Positions 25,466 to 35,367 of a DNA stretch of 64,000 nt are shown here, piece by piece. Position numbers and translations under genes: made by a program. How positions within the stretch are numbered: position 1 is the first letter of the stretch; each line of letters opens with the position of its first letter. This stretch comes from Fictibacillus phosphorivorans (lineage in GTDB: Bacteria; Bacillota; Bacilli; Bacillales; Fictibacillaceae), in NCBI RefSeq assembly GCF_001619875.1, contig NZ_LRFC01000038.1, positions 496,001-560,000 on the forward strand. Reading direction: 5' to 3'. The notes under the pieces are model-generated. The model was not told where the DNA came from, made no database searches, and was given only the letters and a program-made list of their open reading frames with translations.

Positions 25466-28231
25466 ATGGGGATGAATAATTTTAGGTTCGGGATCCGCCA
25501 GAAAATCATTACTGGCTATATTGTGATTATTATTTGTTTAATGGCTGCTATTTTTGCAGTGACCCATCAGCTGAATTCGATGAAAAGTGAGCGAAACTTC
25601 ATCATTCAGCATGATATTGCGGTCAGAGATCTAACGAGTCAGATTGAAAAAGATCTGCTCAAGATGGAAACGAACAAAAGGGGCTATCTCATAACAGGAG
25701 ATGAAAGCTATCTGCAGCTTTATAACGAAGCCCGCTCTCAATGGACAAATGATTTTAGTGAGCTGAACGACCTGCTTTCTGATAATTCTAATCAGCAAAA
25801 AGAAATAGCTGCTATAAATGAGAACATCAAAGAATGGATTGCGGTTGCTGGTAATCCGCCTATTAAGATGAAGCAGCAAAACGACACAGAAGGTATTTCG
25901 GAATTTTTTAAACAAGATCCTGGAAAAGAAAAGACAGAGGAAGTTCTTCAGCAGTTTGATTCATTCCGCAACAAGGAAAAAGCACTTACTGAACAGCGTG
26001 CAGACAGCTTGAACAACCAGAATAGATACTTGGAGTTTGGTCTTTATGGTTTGCTCGCGTTCGTCATTATCACATCAATCGTTCTTGCCTGGGTGATTTC
26101 GGGTTCTATTATAAAAACAATTAGCGAGGTAGTGGCGACAATTCGCGCGATGACAACTGGCGGAAATCTGAGCAGCCGAATTCGTGTGAAGTCGAACGAT
26201 GAGATTCGTGATCTCGGAGATGCGACGAACGAACTGCTGAATTCTTTTGAAGAGCGCGACTGGCTGCAAAGAAGTGTGACAGAAGTTGTGAGCAAGAATC
26301 AAGGAATCTCTTCTTTAGAGAGCTTAGCGGAAATCTTTCTTTCTGCGACGGCTCAAATTACAGAATCCTCTTATGGTGCTTTTTATATAAAAGAGGGCAA
26401 AAAAGAGAACATTCGCTTTGTTAAAAAAGGGGCTTTTGCAGATTCTGCTGCTGGTGATGTTGGTCGTAACAGCTTTAAACTTGGACAAGGTTTGATCGGA
26501 CAGTGTGCATTAGAAAAACGTGTTCAAGTGATCAACAGAATCGATGCTGATTACACGCTCATTTCTTCTGGCCTCGGAGAGACAAAACCAACTAGCATCC
26601 TGATTGCTCCGATCGTTCATGAAGACGAAATCGTTGCAGTGATCGAGCTTGCGAGCCTCAAGGAGTACCGCGAGCAGCACATTGCTTTTATTGAGAAAGT
26701 ATTAGAAACGTTCGGTCTGACGATCAACCGTGTGATCGATCGTATGGAAATTGCACGCTTATTGACTGAATCACAGGCGATGACAGAAGAACTTCAAGCG
26801 CAATCCGAAGAACTTCAAACACAGTCTGAAGAGCTGCAGATGCAATCCGAAGAACTGCAGATGATCAATGAACAGCTGGAATCCCGTTCACAAGACGCGG
26901 AAGAAAAGTCAAAAGCGTTAGAGATCGCGAAGAAAGAGCTAGAAGAAAAGGCCGTACAGCTTGAATCCGGCTCGAAGTACAAATCAGAGTTCCTGGCTAA
27001 CATGTCACATGAGCTGCGCACACCACTGAACAGCATTCTGATCTTATCGGAGATGCTAGCTGAAAACAGCTCCAAATCCCTTTCAGAAGAAGAACTCGAG
27101 TTTGCGAAAGTGATTCATTCATCAGGTCAAGATCTGTTGAATCTTATTAATGACATTTTAGATCTATCCAAAGTGGAAGCAGGGAAACTGGAGATTATGC
27201 TGAGTGAAGTAAATCTAAGCGAGTTCCCGTCTAACTTGGAAAGAAACTTTACACATATTGCAGATCAAAAGGGCTTAAACTTTACGATTAATGTGGCGCC
27301 AAACGTACCAACCCTTCTGCAGACGGACGAGAAACGATTCCAGCAGATTGTGAAAAATCTGTTATCGAATGCGTTTAAGTTCACGGAAAAAGGTTCCGTT
27401 TCGGTCAGCGTGAAAAAAGTGCAGACAGATGTAATCTATAAAGGTGTTGATTATTGGCTCGAAGTCGCCATAAAAGATACTGGAATCGGCATCCCGAAAG
27501 AGAAGCATGAACTGATTTTCCAAGCGTTTCAGCAAGGGGATGGTGCGACGATCCGCAAATACGGCGGTACGGGTCTTGGACTGTCAATCAGCAGTGAGTT
27601 TGCGAAGCTTTTAGGCGGCAGACTTCAGCTTCAAAGTGAAGAAGGAAAAGGAAGTACGTTTAAACTTCTGATTCCGAGTATTTCTGATGAAACGGTTTCC
27701 GTTCAAACGTTCCTCGGTGCCTCAGCCGAGGTAGCAACAGCACTTGAGCAATCCGGCGAAGTTTCAGTTGTTGCAGAAACACCGATCACTGCAAAAATGG
27801 TGACTGCTGAACCGGAGGCAGAAAAGCCATCAATCTCAACTGATGAAGAGAACGTATTCTACGGTAAGACAGTCCTCATCACAGATGACGATAATCGTAA
27901 TATCTTTGCACTGAAAACCGCCCTTGAACAAAAAGGGATGAACATCCTGATTGCGAACAACGGGATGGAATGTCTTGATGTATTAGATTCCAACAAAAAG
28001 ATTGACCTCATTCTGATGGATATTATGATGCCTGAGATGGATGGGTATGAAACGATGCAGCGTATACGCGGAAATGGTGGGTATAGTGACCTTCCAATTA
28101 TTGCGCTTACGGCAAAAGCCATGAAGAACGACCGTGAAAAGTGTCTTGAAGCAGGGGCTTCTGATTATATCAGCAAGCCATTGAAACTGGAGCAGCTCTT
28201 TTCCGTTATGCATGTTTGGATGACAAAGTGA
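25466..28231 (+). CDS. rsbK: Hybrid sensor histidine kinase, RsbK-like
   Basis: This is a membrane hybrid kinase of about 921 residues. Order: transmembrane helix (KIITGYIVIIICLMAAIFAV), extracytoplasmic CHASE3 domain (METNKRGYLITGDESYL), second helix near residue 195, HAMP, GAF at about 280-420, a coiled coil of EELQxQS heptads at about 438-490, HisKA (phospho-His in ANMSHELRTPLNS, about residue 515), HATPase (GGTGLGLSI) and a REC domain with phospho-Asp near 850 (ILMDIMMPEMDG). The next two genes encode a CheR-type methyltransferase and a REC-PP2C phosphatase, which is the RsbK-RsbM-RsbY set controlling sigma B in the B. cereus group. ATG 25466 is preceded by AGGCAGGA. Confidence 0.83.
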   Translation: MGMNNFRFGIRQKIITGYIVIIICLMAAIFAVTHQLNSMKSERNFIIQHDIAVRDLTSQIEKDLLKMETNKRGYLITGDESYLQLYNEARSQWTNDFSELNDLLSDNSNQQKEIAAINENIKEWIAVAGNPPIKMKQQNDTEGISEFFKQDPGKEKTEEVLQQFDSFRNKEKALTEQRADSLNNQNRYLEFGLYGLLAFVIITSIVLAWVISGSIIKTISEVVATIRAMTTGGNLSSRIRVKSNDEIRDLGDATNELLNSFEERDWLQRSVTEVVSKNQGISSLESLAEIFLSATAQITESSYGAFYIKEGKKENIRFVKKGAFADSAAGDVGRNSFKLGQGLIGQCALEKRVQVINRIDADYTLISSGLGETKPTSILIAPIVHEDEIVAVIELASLKEYREQHIAFIEKVLETFGLTINRVIDRMEIARLLTESQAMTEELQAQSEELQTQSEELQMQSEELQMINEQLESRSQDAEEKSKALEIAKKELEEKAVQLESGSKYKSEFLANMSHELRTPLNSILILSEMLAENSSKSLSEEELEFAKVIHSSGQDLLNLINDILDLSKVEAGKLEIMLSEVNLSEFPSNLERNFTHIADQKGLNFTINVAPNVPTLLQTDEKRFQQIVKNLLSNAFKFTEKGSVSVSVKKVQTDVIYKGVDYWLEVAIKDTGIGIPKEKHELIFQAFQQGDGATIRKYGGTGLGLSISSEFAKLLGGRLQLQSEEGKGSTFKLLIPSISDETVSVQTFLGASAEVATALEQSGEVSVVAETPITAKMVTAEPEAEKPSISTDEENVFYGKTVLITDDDNRNIFALKTALEQKGMNILIANNGMECLDVLDSNKKIDLILMDIMMPEMDGYETMQRIRGNGGYSDLPIIALTAKAMKNDREKCLEAGASDYISKPLKLEQLFSVMHVWMTK

Positions 28232-28244
28232 GGATAGACCTTCG

Positions 28245-29099
28245 ATGAAAGATTTCATTTGGAACAACGATGACAATCAGGAAAGTAATATGACAGAAGC
28301 GATTGAGATGGATTTGTTGCTAGACGGGTTGTACCGCGTATCTGGTTTTGATTTTCGCCAGTATATGCGCTCCTCAATTCATCGGCGCGTTCATAATCGC
28401 ATGCAGATCGAACAGATCCCAACGATAACCGCTGTATTGGAAAAAGTGATGCATGATCCGTCCTTTATGACGAAGCTGCTTAATGATCTATCCATTAACG
28501 TAACAGAGATGTACCGCAATCCAGAATTCTTTCGAGCATTCCGCGAAAAGGTGGTTCCCGAGTTACGGGAGCTGCCCGAAATTCGCATTTGGCACGCAGG
28601 ATGTGCGACAGGGGAAGAAGTGTATTCGGTGGCGATCCTGATGGAAGAAGAAGGACTCAGCCATAAGACGAAATTTTACGCGACTGACATGAATGAACCT
28701 GTGCTGAACAAGGCGCGTTCAGGCATTCTGCCGCTTAGTAAAATGAAGACGTACACGAAGAATTATATGGCTGCGGGAGGTAAAGAGGCCTTTTCTGAGT
28801 ACTACACAACAGACGGCCACTTTGCTTACTTGAACACTTCGCTATTAAGGCAGATCAGCTTTGCTCAGCATAACCTTGTGACAGATCAATCTTTTAACGA
28901 ATTTCATGTGATTTTTTGCCGTAACGTATTGATTTATTTTACAGCAGCTCTGCAAAACCAAGTGCATGAACTGTTTTATGACAGCCTTAGTCCTAATGGG
29001 TTTCTCGGTCTTGGTGATAAAGAATCGATTCAGTTTGCGGACTGTGCAGAAAAATATGCTGATTTTGCAGAACAAGTGAAGATTTATCGGAAAAAATAA
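28245..29099 (+). CDS. rsbM: CheR-type methyltransferase, RsbM-like
   Basis: This 284-residue SAM-dependent methyltransferase has the CheR N-terminal helical domain (FDFRQYMRSSIHRRVHNRM; LSINVTEMYRNPEFFRAF) and catalytic domain (IRIWHAGCATGEEVYSVAI binds SAM; FHVIFCRNVLIYF is the typical motif near the end). No chemotaxis genes are near. It starts 13 bases after the hybrid kinase gene, so it most likely methylates that kinase, as RsbM does with RsbK in Bacillus cereus. Confidence 0.88.
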   Translation: MKDFIWNNDDNQESNMTEAIEMDLLLDGLYRVSGFDFRQYMRSSIHRRVHNRMQIEQIPTITAVLEKVMHDPSFMTKLLNDLSINVTEMYRNPEFFRAFREKVVPELRELPEIRIWHAGCATGEEVYSVAILMEEEGLSHKTKFYATDMNEPVLNKARSGILPLSKMKTYTKNYMAAGGKEAFSEYYTTDGHFAYLNTSLLRQISFAQHNLVTDQSFNEFHVIFCRNVLIYFTAALQNQVHELFYDSLSPNGFLGLGDKESIQFADCAEKYADFAEQVKIYRKK

Positions 29100-29145
29100 A
29101 AGCAGGATGAAGGAATGTAAGAAATCTCTTCTTCCTGCTTTTTTA
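29096..29145. terminator. Bidirectional terminator between rsbM and rsbY
   Basis: AAAAGCAGGA and TCCTGCTTTTTT pair, with an inner GAAG/CTTC stem. It serves the two convergent genes. Confidence 0.75.
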
Positions 29146-30273
29146 GTTCGCTTGAATCATCATAATACACATATCATCGCTCTGCTCGTTTTGCTGCTCT
29201 TCTGGTATCACAAGGTGGATCGGTGAGCGGATGTTGCTCCACTTTTCTGAAGCGACGTATTTTAACTTTTCGAGCATCAACTCTTCGTCATCCCCCGCTT
29301 CTAGAACGCCATCTGTAAAGAGCAGCATCTGAATGGTGTCCTCGTATTGAATGACTGACTTTTTTACCTTAATCTGTTCAAAAAAGCCAACCGCATAACA
29401 GCACCTTTCGATTGGGTGAAGCGCATTGTCAACAAGTGCATATCCTTCAGGGTGCCCGGCGTTCACATATTCGACCGTCTTTTTCTCCGTATCAATCAAA
29501 AGATAGATGCCTGTGAAATAGTAGTTATAATCGTTCTTCGGATTGTGAAGCAGAGTCATATAACGGTTTAGTTCTTTGATGACGAGTTCAGGATCTCTTA
29601 GTTCTTTAATCGTATCCCTCATTACAGAAGAGATGAACATGCAGACAAGGGAGGATGAAATGCCGTGTCCCATCATGTCGAGAAGGATGATGCCATAACG
29701 GTGCTCATCGAACTTATGCCAATAATACATATCTCCAGCGAGCTTGAATGAAGGAAGATGAGATACATTAATCGTGATGTTGTCCTCTTTTATCGGCGGG
29801 TTTAAAAGTCCTTTTTGAACTTGCATGGCGAGATCGAGCTCATTTTGAATCTTTTGCTCCTGCTCGGCATGCCAGTCTTTTTCGTACTTTAAGCGAAGGG
29901 CCACTCGTATTCTCGCGAGCAATTCTACTTTATTGATTGGCTTTGTCACATAATCCATTCCACCACAGTCGAGCGCTTCTGCCAGTTTGCTAGAATCTTC
30001 AAGAGCAGTAATGAAAATGATCGGAATGTCCTTAAAGCGTTCGTCCTGCTGCAGACGATGGCACGCCTCGATTCCGTCAATCTCTGGCATCATGATATCG
30101 AGAAGAATGAGGTCGACCTGCTTTTTATTCAGCTGATTTTCGTTCTGCTCCAAATAATCAAACAGCTGATGAGCCGATGATAGAGAGGTACAGTCTTCAT
30201 ATCCTGCGTTTTTTAATATTTTTTCAATTACAAATAGATTTACGCTATTGTCATCAACGATCAGAATGGACAT
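29143..30273 (-). CDS. rsbY: Response regulator with PP2C phosphatase domain, RsbY-like
   Basis: This 376-residue protein has an N-terminal receiver domain (acid pocket DD at residues 7-8, phospho-Asp59 in LILLDIMMPEIDG, Lys in YVTKPINKVEL) and a C-terminal SpoIIE/RsbU-type PP2C phosphatase (GIILLDMMGHGISSSLVCMF; YVNAGHPEGYAL; LLFTDGVLEA). In B. cereus, RsbY dephosphorylates the anti-anti-sigma factor RsbV and so frees sigma B once phosphorylated by RsbK. It is convergent with rsbM. rsbV, rsbW and sigB are not in this window. ATG 30273 has AGGGGAAG upstream; an in-frame ATG at 30300 lacks a site. Confidence 0.87.
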   Translation of the reverse strand: MSILIVDDNSVNLFVIEKILKNAGYEDCTSLSSAHQLFDYLEQNENQLNKKQVDLILLDIMMPEIDGIEACHRLQQDERFKDIPIIFITALEDSSKLAEALDCGGMDYVTKPINKVELLARIRVALRLKYEKDWHAEQEQKIQNELDLAMQVQKGLLNPPIKEDNITINVSHLPSFKLAGDMYYWHKFDEHRYGIILLDMMGHGISSSLVCMFISSVMRDTIKELRDPELVIKELNRYMTLLHNPKNDYNYYFTGIYLLIDTEKKTVEYVNAGHPEGYALVDNALHPIERCCYAVGFFEQIKVKKSVIQYEDTIQMLLFTDGVLEAGDDEELMLEKLKYVASEKWSNIRSPIHLVIPEEQQNEQSDDMCIMMIQAN

Positions 30274-30500
30274 TCTTAAATTCTTCCCCTTATGTACCAT
30301 GTATTGTGTGTTTTTATAAGATCATTCAATTCTATACAACTAGTATACAAGTAAATGTTAAAAGCGACTATTATTAGATACATTAAGTTTAAAAACGGTG
30401 CGTGCTAGATGATTATGTAGTGATGGCATGATGAGATTTTTTGTAGTGTGTTTTTGAGCGGGAACTTTCATAATTCTGTCCACCTCAAACAGACACAAAC

Positions 30501-30574
30501 AATAATTACGAGGTAAAGCAAATGATATCCGTAGATAACCTCAATAATTACGTACATAGACCAGATAATTACGC
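30501..30574 (+). repeat. 21-bp phased array, AATAATTACG variant
   Basis: ATTACG occurs at 30505, 30547 and 30568, with a degenerate copy (ATATCCG) at about 30526, giving a 21-bp period. The wider motif is AATAATTACG/AGATAATTACG. It occupies the divergent gap between rsbY and the deoR-type gene. Upstream, 30360-30480 shows only one stray GAGCGGGAAC. Confidence 0.6.
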
Positions 30575-30646
30575 ATATAAAAGAATTTATCCGATTTTCG
30601 GCACATTTCGACATAAATGAAAAAGTCATTCGCCAACATCAAAAAC

Positions 30647-30671
30647 AATTTTGTTCATTTTAAACAAAATT
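30647..30671. promoter_or_regulatory. Inverted repeat, likely DeoR-type operator
   Basis: AATTTTGTT and AACAAAATT form a perfect 9-bp inverted repeat with a 7-base spacer. It lies directly upstream of TTGACA (30674-30679), the -35 of the regulator operon (-10 region around 30697-30707, TATATAAAG). The position suits autoregulation by the DeoR-family protein. Confidence 0.5.
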
Positions 30672-30673
30672 CA

Positions 30674-30707
30674 TTGACATATTTGTTCGTTTGTAACATT
30701 ATATAAA
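30674..30707 (+). promoter_or_regulatory. Promoter of deoR-dtnK-pdxA2 operon
   Basis: A perfect TTGACA lies at 30674-30679. An AT-rich -10 region (CATTAT at 17-base spacing, or TATAAA slightly further) follows. It lies about 40 bases before the regulator's start codon. Confidence 0.5.
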
Positions 30708-30745
30708 GTATAAAGTGTTTGAAATTAACAAAGGTGATGAAGAAG

Positions 30746-31516
30746 ATGCCTAAAGAACGCAGAGAACAAATTCTCAAACAATTAAATACGAACGGAAAAA
30801 TAGATATTGAAGACCTAGTAAGTGAACTGAATGTTTCGGCAATGACGATTCGTCGTGATCTTGCTTACCTCGAAGAAAACAACCAGATCATCAGAACCCA
30901 TGGCGGTGCGATTCTAAACAAACCGCTAGTGATAGAATCTTCATTCCGAACAAAGGAAGGCAAGTTCAACGATCGCAAAAAAATGATCGCGAAAAAAGCT
31001 GTTGAGTTTATTCAAGATCATGCAACAATTCTTTTAGATTCAGGAACGACAACGCTTGAGATCGCGAAATTACTAAAAGACAAAAAGACGATCACTGTTG
31101 TTACAAATGACATCAAAATTGCGGCCGAGCTTACGGATACTGACGTGAAAGTCATCGTTACCGGCGGAGAGCTTCAAAATAATGTTGGTACTTTATTCGG
31201 TCCACTTACTGAACAGATGTTAAGAAACATTCATGTAGATCTATTCTTCTTAGGAGCACATGCCATTGATTTTAAAGCGGGTGTTACGGCACCAACTTTT
31301 GAAAAGGCTTCCATTAAGAAACTCATGATAGAAGCATCTGAGAAAACATGGCTAGTTGCAGACTCTAGCAAGTTTGAACAAAAATCCCTTACAAAAGTAT
31401 GCGATCTCACACAGATTCACGGTGTGATCACAGATTCGAGCTTGTCAGCACAAACAGAAGAAAAGCTGAATGAATATTTGGATGTTGTAACGGTTGAAGG
31501 TGGTGAGCAGGAATGA
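30746..31516 (+). CDS. DeoR family transcriptional regulator
   Basis: This 256-residue repressor has an N-terminal DeoR helix-turn-helix (PKERREQILKQLNTNGKID; VSELNVSAMTIRRDLAYLE) and a C-terminal sugar-phosphate sensor domain (TTTLEIAKLLKDKKTITVVT; VIVTGGELQNNVGTLFGPL; FLGAHAIDFKAGVTAPTFEK). ATG 30746 follows AAGGTGATG. It overlaps the kinase gene by 4 bases (ATGA) and is therefore co-transcribed with the D-threonate/D-erythronate genes, which it probably controls through the inverted repeat at 30647. Confidence 0.9.
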   Translation: MPKERREQILKQLNTNGKIDIEDLVSELNVSAMTIRRDLAYLEENNQIIRTHGGAILNKPLVIESSFRTKEGKFNDRKKMIAKKAVEFIQDHATILLDSGTTTLEIAKLLKDKKTITVVTNDIKIAAELTDTDVKVIVTGGELQNNVGTLFGPLTEQMLRNIHVDLFFLGAHAIDFKAGVTAPTFEKASIKKLMIEASEKTWLVADSSKFEQKSLTKVCDLTQIHGVITDSSLSAQTEEKLNEYLDVVTVEGGEQE

Positions 31517-32820
31517 AAGTTGGCGTTATTGCGGATGATCTGACAGGTGCTAATGCAACGGGAGTAAAGCTTATTAAACAAGGATTTGAAGCAGCGACAA
31601 TGGTCTATTACGATCAGGAACCTGCTTCAGGAAGCTACAATGCCGTTTGTATCGACACGGACAGCAGGTATGCACGAAAAGAAGTTTCTGAAATGAGAAT
31701 TAAAACTGCATTAAACAATCTTCAGCGCTGGGGAGCAGACGTTATCTGCAAAAGGATAGACAGTACGGTAAGAGGAAACATCGGTATTGAGATTGATAAC
31801 GTTTTGCAAGAACTGGGGAATCAGGCGATAGCGATAGTTGTAGCTTCGTTTCCAGAATCAGGCCGCATCACATCAGGCGGATACTTACTCGTAAATGGTG
31901 TACCCGTGCAAGCGACAGATGTGGCCAAAGACCCGGTTACACCACTGACCGAATCGTATGTTCCTTCTATTATAAGGAAACAAAGTGAATATCCTGTTGC
32001 TCATATCGGTCTCGAAACCGTATTGCAAGGGAAAGAGACTATTTTACAAGATTTAAAGAAAAGCATACAAGAAGGCAATCGCATTCTCGTATTAGATGCA
32101 GTGACAGATGAAGAGATCGAAGACATTGCACATGCGATGGCACTGATCGAGGACTTCCGACTTGTTCCTGTTGATCCAGGTCCACTAACCGCTTATTACG
32201 CAAAAGCATACACGAGCCAGCACACACAAAGCAAAAAGATTATTGTTACGGTTGGCAGCGTAACGTCATTAAGTGCTCAACAATTGACTTACCTGATCGA
32301 TAAAACGAATGCCAATCCAGTCTATGTGGATGCAGAAAAATTAGCGAGTCTATCCGACAGCTGGGAAACAGAGATCGAGCGTGTGGTGAAGGTGGCTTTA
32401 GAAGAGATACATCAGCAAGATATCCTGATCATCACAACGAATTCGCCATCTGCCAAGCAATTAGACTTGAAACATTTAGCAAAAGAGCAAGGTGTCAGCC
32501 AGGATCAGTTAGCGAAACGAATCGCGGATGGGTTAGGAAAGATTACGCGAATCGTCATTCAGTCTTCAAACTACGAGATCGGCGGATGCTTCTCGAGCGG
32601 AGGAGATGTTACAGCTTCTCTCTGTTCTGTTGGAAGAGCGGAAGGAATCAAGCTAAAAGACGAAGTGCTCCCTCTAGTGGCTTATGGACAGTTTATCGGA
32701 GGATACTTTGATGGCATACCACTCGCTACGAAAGGCGGGATGGTTGGTGACAAAAAAGCAATTCACACCATTGTTAAACATCTTTTAGCGAATCAAACGT
32801 CTACAAAACAAGTTCAATAA
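31513..32820 (+). CDS. dtnK: Four-carbon acid sugar kinase (DUF1537), probably D-threonate/D-erythronate kinase
   Basis: This 435-residue kinase is of the four-carbon acid sugar kinase family. The N-terminal motif [19 protein letters not shown] and [18 protein letters not shown] are characteristic, and the C-terminal nucleotide-binding part has [20 protein letters not shown]. It would 4-phosphorylate D-threonate or D-erythronate. Its neighbour is a PdxA2-type dehydrogenase, the known next step. The choice between the two acids cannot be made from sequence. Confidence 0.88.
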   Translation: MKVGVIADDLTGANATGVKLIKQGFEAATMVYYDQEPASGSYNAVCIDTDSRYARKEVSEMRIKTALNNLQRWGADVICKRIDSTVRGNIGIEIDNVLQELGNQAIAIVVASFPESGRITSGGYLLVNGVPVQATDVAKDPVTPLTESYVPSIIRKQSEYPVAHIGLETVLQGKETILQDLKKSIQEGNRILVLDAVTDEEIEDIAHAMALIEDFRLVPVDPGPLTAYYAKAYTSQHTQSKKIIVTVGSVTSLSAQQLTYLIDKTNANPVYVDAEKLASLSDSWETEIERVVKVALEEIHQQDILIITTNSPSAKQLDLKHLAKEQGVSQDQLAKRIADGLGKITRIVIQSSNYEIGGCFSSGGDVTASLCSVGRAEGIKLKDEVLPLVAYGQFIGGYFDGIPLATKGGMVGDKKAIHTIVKHLLANQTSTKQVQ

Positions 32821-32854
32821 GAATACTCTATACATTCCAAGGAGGAACAAAAAC

Positions 32855-33889
32855 ATGACAACAGCAACGAAAACGACAACCACTGAAAGAGCCATTATTG
32901 CCATTCCTATGGGTGACCCAGCAGGTATTGGACCAGAGATCACAATGAAATCTCTTGCGAAACAAGAAATTTACGACGTATGTAAACCACTTGTGATCGG
33001 GGATGCCGCTGTACTTGAAAAAGCGATCAAGATCGTTGGAGCAGACCTTTCGATCAACGAAGTAAACACACCAGCAGAAGGAAAGTACGAACTCGGTACA
33101 GTTGATGTGATCAACTTAAACAACATCGATATCAATCAGCTTCAGTATGGTGAAGTTTCAGCTCAAGGTGGACAGGGAGCTTTTGAATACATCAAAAAAG
33201 CCGTAGAACTTGCGACTGTAGGAGAAGTTAAAGCACTTGCAACAACGCCGATCAACAAAGAATCTTTAAAAGCTGCAAACGTTCCATATATCGGCCACAC
33301 GGAAATGCTTGAAGCACTTGCCGGTTCAAACGATCCTTTAACGATGTTTGAAGTAAAAGGGATGAGAATCTTCTTCTTAACACGTCACTTATCTTTGAAA
33401 GATGCCATTGCGGCGATGACGAAAGAGCGCGTACATGACTACTTGATCCGTTGTGATCGAGCGCTCGCTCGCCTAGGGGTTGAAAACAGAAGATGGGCTG
33501 TTGCTGGTTTAAATCCGCATAGCGGTGAAGGCGGTCTTTTTGGCTGGGAAGAAGTAGAGCAAATCAAGCCAGGTATTGAGTTGGCAGTAGCAGATGGAAT
33601 CAATGCGGTAGGTCCTGTTCCGGCAGACTCTGTATTCTTCCAAGCATTAAACGGAAAATACGACGCTGTACTCTCTCTTTATCATGACCAAGGGCATATC
33701 GCGGCAAAAATGACAGATTTCCATAGAACGATCTCGATCACCAATGGTCTGCCATTCTTAAGAACGTCTGTAGACCATGGAACAGCATTCGATATTGCGG
33801 GTAAGAACATTGCAGAAAGCACAAGTATGGAAGAGTGCATTAAGCTTGCGGCTCAATACGCTCCAAAGTTTACAGCAAACAGCTTGTAA
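32855..33889 (+). CDS. pdxA2: PdxA2-type 4-phospho-D-threonate/erythronate dehydrogenase
   Basis: This 344-residue protein belongs to the PdxA family of NAD-dependent metal dehydrogenases ([49 protein letters not shown], with metal-binding His). PdxA paralogues next to DUF1537 kinases oxidise and decarboxylate 4-phospho-D-threonate/erythronate to dihydroxyacetone phosphate, so this is unlikely to be the vitamin B6 enzyme. AAGGAGGAA precedes the ATG. Confidence 0.88.
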   Translation: MTTATKTTTTERAIIAIPMGDPAGIGPEITMKSLAKQEIYDVCKPLVIGDAAVLEKAIKIVGADLSINEVNTPAEGKYELGTVDVINLNNIDINQLQYGEVSAQGGQGAFEYIKKAVELATVGEVKALATTPINKESLKAANVPYIGHTEMLEALAGSNDPLTMFEVKGMRIFFLTRHLSLKDAIAAMTKERVHDYLIRCDRALARLGVENRRWAVAGLNPHSGEGGLFGWEEVEQIKPGIELAVADGINAVGPVPADSVFFQALNGKYDAVLSLYHDQGHIAAKMTDFHRTISITNGLPFLRTSVDHGTAFDIAGKNIAESTSMEECIKLAAQYAPKFTANSL

Positions 33890-33948
33890 AAAGCGGTTGG
33901 TCTCATAAGGTGAAGGGTGTAAAGCCCTTCACTATTATTCCAATAAAA

Positions 33949-33962
33949 TAAAAGCGCTTACA
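33949..33962 (+). promoter_or_regulatory. Candidate cre box before the GntP gene
   Basis: TAAAAGCGCTTACA matches the CcpA consensus TGWAARCGYTWNCW at 13 of 14 positions. It lies 19 bases upstream of the permease start codon, inside the operon. Confidence 0.55.
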
Positions 33963-33980
33963 TTAAAGGGGGTTAATGAA

Positions 33981-35354
33981 ATGGAAGTTTCAGGAGCACA
34001 AATGGTAGCTGGGTTAGTTCTTGGGGTTATTGCATTAATTTTTCTCGTTTTAAAAACAAAGGTTCACGCTTTCTTAGCTTTACTTATTGCAGCATCTATT
34101 GCCGGTCTTGTGGGTGGAATGGAACCTGGAAAAGTGGCAGATACGATTTCAGCCGGTTTCGGGAGTACGTTAGCATCTATTGGTATCGTAATTGGTCTCG
34201 GTGTTATGATCGGACGAATTCTAGAAGTGTCGGGAGCAGCGGAAACATTAGCTTACTCTCTGATTAAGGCAGTAGGCAGGAAAAAAGAAGAATGGGCGAT
34301 GGCGATCGCGGGTTACGTTGTTTCCATTCCAATCTTTGTAGACTCAGCATTTGTTATTTTAAATCCACTTGTAAAAGCACTATCAAAGAAAACAGGAAAG
34401 TCAGTCGTCTCATTAGGTGTTGCGCTAGCAGTCGGACTCGTCATCACGCACTCCTTAGTACCGCCAACTCCTGGTCCGTTAGGTGTAGCAGGAATCTTTG
34501 GAGTCGATATTGGTCTTATGATCGGGCTTGGTCTATTGTTTGCTATACCGACGATGATTGCAGGCGTGCTGTACGCAAAATGGTTAGGCAAAAGAATCTA
34601 TCAAGTGCCAGATGATTCAGAGTTAGGTTTCACACGACCAAATAAACAAGCAGCTTACCAAGAATTCATCGAATTAGCGAGCGCGAGAGAACACGATCTT
34701 CCATCACTTGGCCGCTCATTATTACCAATCGTTCTGCCCATTCTACTAATCTTTTTAAACACAACTTTAGCGGCGCTCGAATTAACATCTGGATTCTACG
34801 GTGTTCTGATTTTCTTAGGTAAACCGATTATCGCAGTCAGCATTGGGTTACTTGTAGCAATCTACGCTCTAGCAGGAAACTTGAGCCGTTCTGAATCACT
34901 TGACCGAATGGAAGAGGGCATTCAAACGGCAGGGATCATCCTTTTAGTAACAGGTGCAGGTGGTGCGCTTGGAAATGTTCTTCGTGAAAGCGGAGCCGGT
35001 AACTATATAGCCGAAAGTATTGCAGGCCTTGCATTGCCAGCAATCTTGATTCCTTTCTTTGTAGCCACGATCGTACGTTTAGTACAAGGAAGCGGTACGG
35101 TTGCGATGATTACGGCTGCATCCATTTCCGCACCAATCCTTTCACAGCTTGATGTCAACATGGCATTGGCTGCCCAAGCTGCTGCAATGGGATCCATGGT
35201 ATTCTCGTATTTTAACGATAGCCTTTTCTGGGTGGTTAACAGAATGCTAGGGATCAAAGATGTAAAAGAGCAGATCATGGTTTGGTCCGTCCCAACCACA
35301 ATCTGTTGGTTCGTCGGATTAGTCTCCCTTTTAGTAGCAAATATGATTTTTTAA
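33981..35354 (+). CDS. GntP family gluconate/acid-sugar:H+ symporter
   Basis: This 457-residue permease has about twelve to fourteen membrane segments. It starts MEVSGAQMVAGLVLGVIALI and contains IGRILEVSGAAETLAYSLI, HSLVPPTPGPLGVAGIFGVD and GSGTVAMITAASISAPIL, which are GntP signatures. In this context it is probably the uptake system for D-threonate, D-erythronate or a related aldonic acid. It ends the operon before a strong terminator. Confidence 0.9.
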   Translation: MEVSGAQMVAGLVLGVIALIFLVLKTKVHAFLALLIAASIAGLVGGMEPGKVADTISAGFGSTLASIGIVIGLGVMIGRILEVSGAAETLAYSLIKAVGRKKEEWAMAIAGYVVSIPIFVDSAFVILNPLVKALSKKTGKSVVSLGVALAVGLVITHSLVPPTPGPLGVAGIFGVDIGLMIGLGLLFAIPTMIAGVLYAKWLGKRIYQVPDDSELGFTRPNKQAAYQEFIELASAREHDLPSLGRSLLPIVLPILLIFLNTTLAALELTSGFYGVLIFLGKPIIAVSIGLLVAIYALAGNLSRSESLDRMEEGIQTAGIILLVTGAGGALGNVLRESGAGNYIAESIAGLALPAILIPFFVATIVRLVQGSGTVAMITAASISAPILSQLDVNMALAAQAAAMGSMVFSYFNDSLFWVVNRMLGIKDVKEQIMVWSVPTTICWFVGLVSLLVANMIF

Positions 35355-35367
35355 ACAAACGTTTAAA
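35350..35367. promoter_or_regulatory. Palindrome TTTAAAC-AAAC-GTTTAAA
   Basis: This inverted repeat with 7-bp arms overlaps the stop codon of the GntP gene and precedes the terminator. It has the same core and spacer as the site upstream of manA. Confidence 0.4.

Noticed and set aside
26780-26890. Relation between the EELQxQS heptads of the hybrid kinase and the 21-bp arrays
   Set aside because: The coding repeat is also 21 nt long, but it encodes a coiled coil typical of such kinases and its sequence does not resemble any array motif.
32855-33889. Vitamin B6 biosynthesis PdxA
   Set aside because: It is embedded between a four-carbon acid kinase and a GntP permease under a DeoR regulator, which is the catabolic PdxA2 context. 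Bacillaceae make pyridoxal phosphate by the PdxS/PdxT route.
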